Assembly (NCBI GenBank): GCA_964501265.1 | Contig: CAZCSK010000057.1 | Span: 1 to 10,495, forward strand | Source of the DNA: CAZCSK01 sp964501265 | GTDB taxonomy: Bacteria; Actinomycetota; CADDZG01; JAHWKV01 | Direction: 5' to 3' | Length of the DNA: 10,495 bases | Shown: piece by piece, positions 5,686 to 10,495 of the stretch | Layout of the letters: every line of letters starts with the position of its first letter | Position numbering within the stretch: the first letter of the stretch is position 1 | Program-made: the position numbers and the translations under genes | Notes under the pieces: generated by a model | The model's input: the letters and a program-made list of their open reading frames with translations, nothing else | Database searches by the model: none | What the model was told of the DNA's origin: nothing

Positions 5686-6162
5686 TTGGGAACTAAAGTC
5701 GAGCGAGATGCTTCTGTCGATCATCCCGGAGCCGTCTTCGTCGTGCCTGTTACCGGGAAGGGGGAGATCGTGATGCTGTATCAGTATCGCCACCCGGTAA
5801 ACGAATGGTGCTGGGAAGTGCCCGCGGGCGGGATGTACTCGGGCGCCACTGCAATCGATACCGCAAAGGCCGAGCTGAGCGAAGAGATTGGCGCCGATAT
5901 CGCAGACCTGGAGGAGGTTGGGAACTTCTACCTCAGCAACGGGTCCAGCAACCAGAAGGGGCATGTGTACATAGCGTGGGGCGCCGAGCCCGGACGCACG
6001 CGACATGAAGACACAGAGATGATGGATGTGCGCGAAGTGCCTCTGGAGGAAGCGATGCGAATGGCGCGGAAAGGAGAGATCTCCGACGGCCCTTCGGCCC
6101 TCGCCCTCCTCATCTGCGAGTCGCTAATCAGGGCTCGGCTCAATCAGAGCCGTAGCGACTAG
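5686..6162 (+). CDS. Nudix hydrolase, ADP-ribose pyrophosphatase-like, shortened N-terminus
   Basis: The 158-residue product resembles NudF-type ADP-sugar pyrophosphatases: DHPGAVFVVPV, QYRHPV, WEVPAGGMY and then the Nudix box. The box reads G-x5-A-x7-AELSEEIGA: the three catalytic Glu residues of E-x2-EE are present, but the usual Glu at its seventh position and the Arg before the first catalytic Glu are both Ala. Relatives have about 40 more residues before HPGAV that form an N-terminal dimer strand. Here the frame is closed by the TGA of the previous gene and starts at TTG 5686. An ATG at 5678 in another frame reads MKSWELKSSE, which looks like such an N-terminus, so a deletion plus frameshift is possible. 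In the operon it may clear ADP-ribose or toxic nucleotide derivatives. The family is firm; activity and start are uncertain. Confidence 0.82.
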   Translation: MGTKVERDASVDHPGAVFVVPVTGKGEIVMLYQYRHPVNEWCWEVPAGGMYSGATAIDTAKAELSEEIGADIADLEEVGNFYLSNGSSNQKGHVYIAWGAEPGRTRHEDTEMMDVREVPLEEAMRMARKGEISDGPSALALLICESLIRARLNQSRSD

Positions 6163-6166
6163 AAAC

Positions 6167-6451
6167 ATGCGAATCCAAAAGCGACTCAAGGCAGTCTCCG
6201 ACGAGTTGGAACGCGTCAAGCAGGAGCTGCAAGTCGCGGGAGAGCAGCTTTCATTTCAAACTGACGTCGCGACCGACGCGGAGAATCTAAAGGTGGTCTC
6301 TGAGACGCCGCTGGCCGACCGGGACTTCAACGAGGCCCAGCGTGATCTCGAGAACATCCGAAAGCACTACGAGCGCCTGCGGCAGCGGATCGAGACCTTG
6401 AGAAAAGACCAGGACCTGCTCCTCGACGCCATGAGCGAGCGCCCCAGCTAG
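6167..6451 (+). CDS. Small coiled-coil protein of unknown function
   Basis: The 94-residue product is almost wholly charged helix. One coiled coil spans about residues 5-30 (RLKAVSDELERVKQELQVAGEQL), a loop holds SETPLADRDFNEAQRD (45-60), and a second coiled coil runs from about 61 to 90 (IRKHYERLRQRIETLRKDQDLLLD). It has no cysteine, no signal peptide and no membrane segment. The SETPLADR motif between two helices recalls a group of short actinobacterial proteins of unknown role; this is memory of the pattern and was not searched. It begins four bases after the Nudix stop with no clear ribosome-binding site, so it is probably translated by reinitiation as the last gene of the operon. Confidence 0.8.
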   Translation: MRIQKRLKAVSDELERVKQELQVAGEQLSFQTDVATDAENLKVVSETPLADRDFNEAQRDLENIRKHYERLRQRIETLRKDQDLLLDAMSERPS

Positions 6452-6548
6452 TGCGCACCATCAAGTTCCTGGCAGCGGGCTCAAGAACATTCCTAGATTT
6501 CTTCGCGAGCTCGCTTTACTTAGGCGTCTGCGGCGCCGATGATTCCAA

Positions 6549-6592
6549 TGCCCGAGAGGCAGAAGGGTTTCGGCCCGGAAGTTTCTCGGGCA
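6549..6592 (+). terminator. Strong hairpin after the six-gene operon
   Basis: TGCCCGAGA (6549-6557) pairs perfectly with TCTCGGGCA (6584-6592) and two further G-U pairs extend the stem. The 22-base loop is GC-rich and may fold on itself. It lies about 100 bases after the last operon gene and about 65 bases before the Calx-beta gene. Only CTTTCG follows, so it is a weak intrinsic terminator at best, and it could instead be a structured 5' leader of the next gene. The rest of 6452-6655 holds no convincing gene; a possible TACGAT -10 for the next gene lies at 6640-6645. Confidence 0.45.
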
Positions 6593-6655
6593 CTTTCGCG
6601 CCTGGGGATGGTCGGCAATTATCACCGTCAGCCCTTTGATACGATCTTGGGACAG

Positions 6656-7390
6656 ATGAAGAGTCCAAGGGGACCAAAGGTATCGCTTCGGGTTCTGTTT
6701 TTTGCGTTGATGACCGGGCTTGCGTGGGCGATTCCCACACAGTCGGCCTTCGCTTGCCACGCATTCAGTTTCGAGTCGGCAACCTACACGGTCACCGAAA
6801 ACTCTCCCAATGTGGCGGTCGTGGTCACGAGGAAGACCGACCACCAGCCCACGGGGTACCCATCTTCCGTCAATGTATCAACGACCGATGAGTCCGCCGA
6901 GAGCGGCACAGATTACACGGCGTTCAATCAGGCGATCTCCTTTGGTCCGACCGAGGCCGCCAAACGCATTGAGATAACACTCAAGGACGACACGGCCTAC
7001 GAAGGTTCCGAGACTTTTAGTGTGCGGCTCGCCCAGGCCGACAGCCCCACCGAATGCACACTCAATCATGGTGGCTTTGAGTTCGGCTCACCCGCAACCA
7101 TTACGATCCAGGACAACGACCCCCAGAGTTCAAAGACCTCCCCCACACCCGCTTCGAAGCCCGTAGCGAGTCCCAAACCTGGCCCCGTCTCAAGCGCCCC
7201 CCCTGCAACAAAGAACCCTTCCCCCGTGGCCAGTCCAACGGACGAGGAGATTGGACCTAACATCTCAGGCGATGTGCCCAAACAGAAAGATAGCGGCTTA
7301 CCCGTCAAAACGATTCTCATCATTGGGCTGATAGTCCTCGGAGTGGGAGGAGCGATCGGGCTCTACTACTACATGGGAACGAGAGACTAA
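6656..7390 (+). CDS. Secreted Calx-beta-domain protein with C-terminal membrane anchor
   Basis: The 244-residue product has a signal peptide (1-33; basic start, hydrophobic core VLFFALMTGLAWA, likely cleavage after SAFA). One Calx-beta domain follows at about 36-155 with FSFESATYTVTENSP, ESGTDYTAF, the D-T-A-Y-EGSETF loop and the closing IQDNDP. These acidic loops bind Ca2+ in this family. A Pro/Ser/Thr/Lys-rich spacer (156-215) comes next, then a transmembrane segment (about 219-240, ILIIGLIVLGVGGAIGLYYY) with a short charged tail. It should display a calcium-binding adhesion-type domain outside the cell on a flexible stalk. Cys34 and Cys134 could form a disulfide. The frame opens at 6539, but ATG at 6656 gives a proper signal peptide at the N-terminus; a weak GGGACAG precedes it. 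No sortase motif is seen. Confidence 0.85.
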   Translation: MKSPRGPKVSLRVLFFALMTGLAWAIPTQSAFACHAFSFESATYTVTENSPNVAVVVTRKTDHQPTGYPSSVNVSTTDESAESGTDYTAFNQAISFGPTEAAKRIEITLKDDTAYEGSETFSVRLAQADSPTECTLNHGGFEFGSPATITIQDNDPQSSKTSPTPASKPVASPKPGPVSSAPPATKNPSPVASPTDEEIGPNISGDVPKQKDSGLPVKTILIIGLIVLGVGGAIGLYYYMGTRD

Positions 7391-7393
7391 GCG

Positions 7394-9097
7394 CTACCTG
7401 ACAAACAGCTCCCGCACAAGAACTTCACCTGTTGTGACATCACTAAAAACTTCGTTAGCCGCGGAATCCAGCTTTTCTTTGTCCACCACATGAGCCTTGC
7501 CAACAAACGACACCGGTACGATCGGCATCTGCGCGCAGGCGATGTCTTCAAGGCTTTGGTACTCGACCTCAAGGTCTTCTTCCGTCTCGGCGCGCCGAGC
7601 CCTCTTTTCTAGCGCACGGTCAAACTCCTCGTTCGCGAAAAATGTGAGGTTGTTCTGGCCGATACTCCCTGAATGAAAGAGTGGCGCCAGATACCGATCA
7701 GCACTCAGGTATTGCGGCCCCCACCCAAGTCGGAACGGTCCGTCGAACCCTGGTGGCCGCACTCCCCTAGCCAGGTACTCTTCCCACTCCATCGCCTGGA
7801 GCTCGAACTTGATGCCGAACGCAGCCGACCATTGGGCAGCGACCGCCTCAACAATTCTGCGATTATCAAACTCATCGTTGAAGTAGAACTTGAGTACCGT
7901 CCCGGCCAAGGCAACCTTGGTCTTGGCCAGTGTCGCCTTAGCGGCATCGATGTCGCCCGCGACAGGCGCGTTCCTGCCGCAAGCGTGGATGCGGTGATAG
8001 CTTCCGAGCGCCGGCGGCAGGAAACCGGCGGCAGATGCCCCTAGGCCGGCGAAAACTGACTGAACTATCGCCTGCCGGTCGAGCGCCTGGCTGAAAGCTA
8101 TCCTCACGTTCCGGTTGTTGAATGGCGCCAATGAAGTTGGCAGGCCGATGTAGTCGAGGTTTCCTGTCACTCCGTTAACTAAGTTCTGCCCACGGGCTTC
8201 CTCGATTCGGGACTGAGGGACGGGAGCAACGTCTACGTTTCCGGCGAGGTACTCACCGAATGCGGCCTCCTCGTTTGGAAAGATTCGAAACTCGATGGTG
8301 TCGGGATAACCCTTGCCTCCCCGAGAGAACCCAACGTTCCGGGAGTAGTAGCGGTCAAATCTTTCAAGTTTGATTGCCGGCATTCCGGGCGCCCAGGGCT
8401 CCACAAGACGGTAAGGACCTGTGCAGACGGGTTTCTTTGCGAAATTCTTCGGATCCTTCTCCACAACTTGCTTGGGTATTGGGGATGAGAGCGGGTGTCC
8501 AAGGATGCGAAGAAAGTCGGCTCGTTTCTCCTTGAGCCGGATCTCGAAGCTGTAGTTGTCGAGCACCCTTAGGCCCTGCAACGATAAAAGAAGTCTTTCG
8601 TCGACGTCCTCTTGCTCCTCGAGACTGGCGTCCCCATGGACTAACTCGTACCCCAAGACAGGCTCCAGCTGCGCCGCAACTGGGCTTCCGTAATCCTTGC
8701 GCGCGATCCTAGATAGCGCGAATACAACGTCTTCGGCGTTTACTTCCTCGCCGTTATGAAAGAAGACGTCCTTGCGAATCTTGACCGTCATTCTGAGGCC
8801 TTCGTCCGAGATGATCCAAGACTCAGCTATCGCCGCTCGCGCCTTCCCGTCGACCGGGTCGAACTGGATCAAGGGATCACAAATCGTGCGGATAACGAGA
8901 TTGCCTGCACTCTCGAATACGTTGGCACTCGACGGCTCGATCGATGCAGGCTCCGTTATCCCTACGATCAAGTTGCCGCCGGATTTTGCGCCAGCCTTTG
9001 GTGAGCGGCCGACCGCCCCGGATTCCTGACGACATCCCGATGCGAGTAGAGCGACGGCGCAACCCAAGGCTAATAGCAGCCGAAAGCGTCGGGTCAC
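7394..9097 (-). CDS. Family-5 (peptide-type) ABC transporter solute-binding lipoprotein
   Basis: The 567-residue product has a lipoprotein signal peptide ending LLASGC, so Cys22 is the lipidated residue. An SBP_bac_5 domain (OppA/DppA-like) fills residues of about 40-540. Recognisable pieces are GGNLIVGITEPASIEPSSA at the start of the mature domain, AESWIISDEGLRMTVKIRKDVFFHNGEEVNAEDVVFALSRI, CTGPYRLVEPW, and RNVRIAFSQALDRQAIVQSV. These proteins capture peptides, nickel or sugars outside the membrane and pass them to an ABC permease. No permease or ATPase gene is in the window, so the partner lies elsewhere or the protein has another role. The start is GTG at 9097, overlapping the stop of the preceding lipoprotein gene as GTGA. 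The ligand cannot be predicted. Confidence 0.92.
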   Translation of the reverse strand: MTRRFRLLLALGCAVALLASGCRQESGAVGRSPKAGAKSGGNLIVGITEPASIEPSSANVFESAGNLVIRTICDPLIQFDPVDGKARAAIAESWIISDEGLRMTVKIRKDVFFHNGEEVNAEDVVFALSRIARKDYGSPVAAQLEPVLGYELVHGDASLEEQEDVDERLLLSLQGLRVLDNYSFEIRLKEKRADFLRILGHPLSSPIPKQVVEKDPKNFAKKPVCTGPYRLVEPWAPGMPAIKLERFDRYYSRNVGFSRGGKGYPDTIEFRIFPNEEAAFGEYLAGNVDVAPVPQSRIEEARGQNLVNGVTGNLDYIGLPTSLAPFNNRNVRIAFSQALDRQAIVQSVFAGLGASAAGFLPPALGSYHRIHACGRNAPVAGDIDAAKATLAKTKVALAGTVLKFYFNDEFDNRRIVEAVAAQWSAAFGIKFELQAMEWEEYLARGVRPPGFDGPFRLGWGPQYLSADRYLAPLFHSGSIGQNNLTFFANEEFDRALEKRARRAETEEDLEVEYQSLEDIACAQMPIVPVSFVGKAHVVDKEKLDSAANEVFSDVTTGEVLVRELFVR

Positions 9098-10155
9098 TTT
9101 GTTAGCTTTGGAAGTTCGCTGATTGTCGCCTCGTTCAGTAACTTCACGGTCTGCCCAACACCGTCCATGCCGGTTAGCTGGTACTTCTCGTAAACCGAGA
9201 ATCCGCCGTACTGGGTGGCAATTGCGTAGATGGCTTTCAGTCGAAGGTCTTTAGTTGGGCCGATGATCGTTCCGCCAGCAGGGTCCGGCGCCGCGACAGA
9301 AGAAGGCCCCCCGATCTCGACGAGCCACGTGTCGATCACCTCGCCGCAGGCATCCACCCGCCCATGCGCAAGAATGTCAGGCTCGGTCCCTTGATCCGCT
9401 CCGTCTGGGGTCTCAATCCCGACACGGCCTTGAATCGTCATCGAGACTCCGGTGGTCGGGTCGGTTCCGCTGCTCTTCCAGTTCAGGTTAGGTGATGCGG
9501 GAAACTCCAGGATCTTGATGCGGGGCTGGGGCTCGAAGAGTTCAATCGTTCCATTGGGGCGCCTCGTCTCGATTCTTTGGATGAACAAGCCGGCTTCCCC
9601 GGGAACGGGCGATTCGGGAGTCACATGGTAGGTCGTGGTGGTGAGGACGCCGGCCAGACCTTCCACCAGGTTGAACTCGTAGGCCGCATTTGCTTCAGTG
9701 CCAAGTTTCACAACATCTTTGATCGTGCGTGAAGACTGCGACGGAAGGATGCCGGCATTGGTTGTAGCGCCTTGTTTGTATTCGAACGTTCCTTTGTTGC
9801 GGTAAAGATAACTTGCGGGGGCGGGGGCGGCGAAGGCGCGGTTCCTGGCCTCGAGTTTTGGCGAGTCAAATGGGTGGGCGGTCGGGCACGGCCCAGGCGG
9901 CGCGGACGCTGATCCCGATCCCGTCGGGCGGGGGGCCGCTTGCACCGGCACTCTGATGTTAAGAGACGGCGTAGAGGGCCTCACCAGGGGGGAAGGCGTC
10001 GGCGCGGCTACCACGCCCTGCGCGCCCAGGACGACGTCAGTTGGGAATTCTTTAACGCCCACTTTGACTCGGGCCCTAGGCCCAGAGCAGGCACCTGCGA
10101 CGATAAGCACCACGACTGCCAGCGCAAGCATCTTAGACCTTGCCCGTAACTTCAT
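9094..10155 (-). CDS. Large lipoprotein of unknown function
   Basis: The 353-residue product starts MKLRARSKMLALAVVVLIVAGAC, a lipoprotein signal with Cys23 as the anchor. A Pro/Ser/Thr-rich linker (about 50-100) leads to a mostly beta-rich domain (about 110-350) with SYLYRNKGTFEYKQGATT, TTTYHVTPESPVPGE and YEKYQLTGMDG. No family is recognised; the pattern suggests an extracellular beta-sandwich or lipid-carrier fold, which is a guess. Cys90 and one Cys near residue 269 could pair. The gene begins two bases after the stop of the upstream gene and overlaps the solute-binding gene by four bases, so the three are co-transcribed and probably act together at the outer face of the membrane. Confidence 0.85.
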   Translation of the reverse strand: MKLRARSKMLALAVVVLIVAGACSGPRARVKVGVKEFPTDVVLGAQGVVAAPTPSPLVRPSTPSLNIRVPVQAAPRPTGSGSASAPPGPCPTAHPFDSPKLEARNRAFAAPAPASYLYRNKGTFEYKQGATTNAGILPSQSSRTIKDVVKLGTEANAAYEFNLVEGLAGVLTTTTYHVTPESPVPGEAGLFIQRIETRRPNGTIELFEPQPRIKILEFPASPNLNWKSSGTDPTTGVSMTIQGRVGIETPDGADQGTEPDILAHGRVDACGEVIDTWLVEIGGPSSVAAPDPAGGTIIGPTKDLRLKAIYAIATQYGGFSVYEKYQLTGMDGVGQTVKLLNEATISELPKLTK

Positions 10156-10157
10156 CG

Positions 10158-10495
10158 CTACTTCACGCCCCCGCGTCGTGGATCGTAGATCTTTGTGGAG
10201 GGCCTTTGGAAAACGAGGGTGGCTTCCTCGCCTCGCTGAAATGCCAGAATCGCTGGGAACAGTCGCTCGGCTTCTTCGAATTCCTTCTTCGCTACCAGCA
10301 ACTCAAAGTAAGAGCCGTCATTCGGGAACCACATGTACATTCGCTGCTCACCTGAGGTCTGTACGTAGATCTGCTCGGCCCCTAGACGTCCCAACTCGAA
10401 GCGGCCGTTCCCAATGCTCTTGAGGACTCCCTCGCGCACCTCGCGCTGTGTCGCTTTGAACCTCGGCTTGAATGCGGCCACCTCGATGTACCCAA
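10158..10495 (-). CDS. Protein of unknown function, probably incomplete at the window edge
   Basis: At least 107 residues are visible. The frame stays open through the right edge, where codons for GYIEV precede the GTG at 10481, so the real start probably lies outside; no ribosome-binding site precedes that GTG. The visible part looks soluble and basic, with the patterns QREVREGVLKSIGNGRFELG, QRMYMWFPNDGSYFELLVAKKEFEEAERLF and a C-terminal IYDPRRGG. The segment EFEEAERLFPAILAFQRG reads like a helix pair. No family is recognised. It ends two bases before the lipoprotein gene, so it is the first visible gene of that operon. Confidence 0.65.
   Translation of the reverse strand, partial: GYIEVAAFKPRFKATQREVREGVLKSIGNGRFELGRLGAEQIYVQTSGEQRMYMWFPNDGSYFELLVAKKEFEEAERLFPAILAFQRGEEATLVFQRPSTKIYDPRRGGVK

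Noticed and set aside
5224..6006. Minus-strand frame of about 260 codons across the DLH and Nudix genes
   Set aside because: It spans two confidently assigned genes on the other strand and has no family features.
6136..6152. Hairpin CGGCTC-AATCA-GAGCCG at the end of the Nudix gene as a terminator
   Set aside because: It is inside the coding region, has no T-run, and the next gene starts four bases after the stop; transcription evidently continues.
6451..6639. Open frame of 62 codons after the coiled-coil gene
   Set aside because: It has no ribosome-binding site, a low-quality translation, and covers the hairpin region.
9956..10423. Plus-strand open frames opposite the lipoprotein gene
   Set aside because: They arise from the Pro/Ser-rich linker codons of the minus-strand gene and show no protein-like pattern.

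Overview
The window reads as moderately GC-rich bacterial chromosome, most likely from a member of the Actinomycetota. The best support is the dienelactone-hydrolase gene, with an N-terminal Met-Cys-Tyr-Gly and Pro-rich segment and an LPDVRGLH motif typical of actinobacterial members, and a small coiled-coil protein carrying the SETPLADR motif I associate with actinobacterial proteins of unknown function. One promoter places the transcription start at or next to the start codon (leaderless mRNA), a habit common in that phylum. No rRNA, tRNA, CRISPR array or transposase gene was seen. The phylum assignment is inference from sequence style; no search was run.

Bases 1-1200 are an accessory region of small toxin-antitoxin type genes on the minus strand. 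It holds the 5' part of a small toxin-like gene running off the left edge, an intact vapBC module with a clear promoter and palindromic operator, and a decayed second copy of the 3' part of vapC upstream of it. The homology of that remnant stops at the start codon of the next gene, a plus-strand cysteine-rich protein of unknown function (1194-1955).

Bases 1956-2470 hold a cold-shock protein gene on the minus strand. Its upstream region carries a hairpin followed by five T residues and segments that could pair in alternative ways, which is a candidate RNA attenuator or thermoswitch. A 15-base inverted repeat lies between it and the divergent plus-strand operon.

Bases 2471-6451 form a tight six-gene plus-strand operon: SAM methyltransferase, two-domain VOC (glyoxalase-fold) dioxygenase, MhqD-like alpha/beta hydrolase, dienelactone-hydrolase-family protein, Nudix hydrolase and coiled-coil protein. 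The dioxygenase plus hydrolase pair resembles mhqE-mhqD of Firmicutes, which deals with hydroquinones and quinone-type electrophiles. I infer a detoxification or aromatic-metabolite role for the whole operon. No MhqR-type regulator is visible.

Bases 6452-7390 hold a hairpin and a secreted, membrane-anchored single Calx-beta protein. Its stop lies three bases from the stop of a converging minus-strand operon (7394 to the right edge). That operon encodes, in transcription order, a protein of unknown function that is probably incomplete, a large lipoprotein of unknown function, and a family-5 (peptide-type) solute-binding lipoprotein. The last two overlap by four bases. No permease or ATPase gene of the transporter lies in the window.
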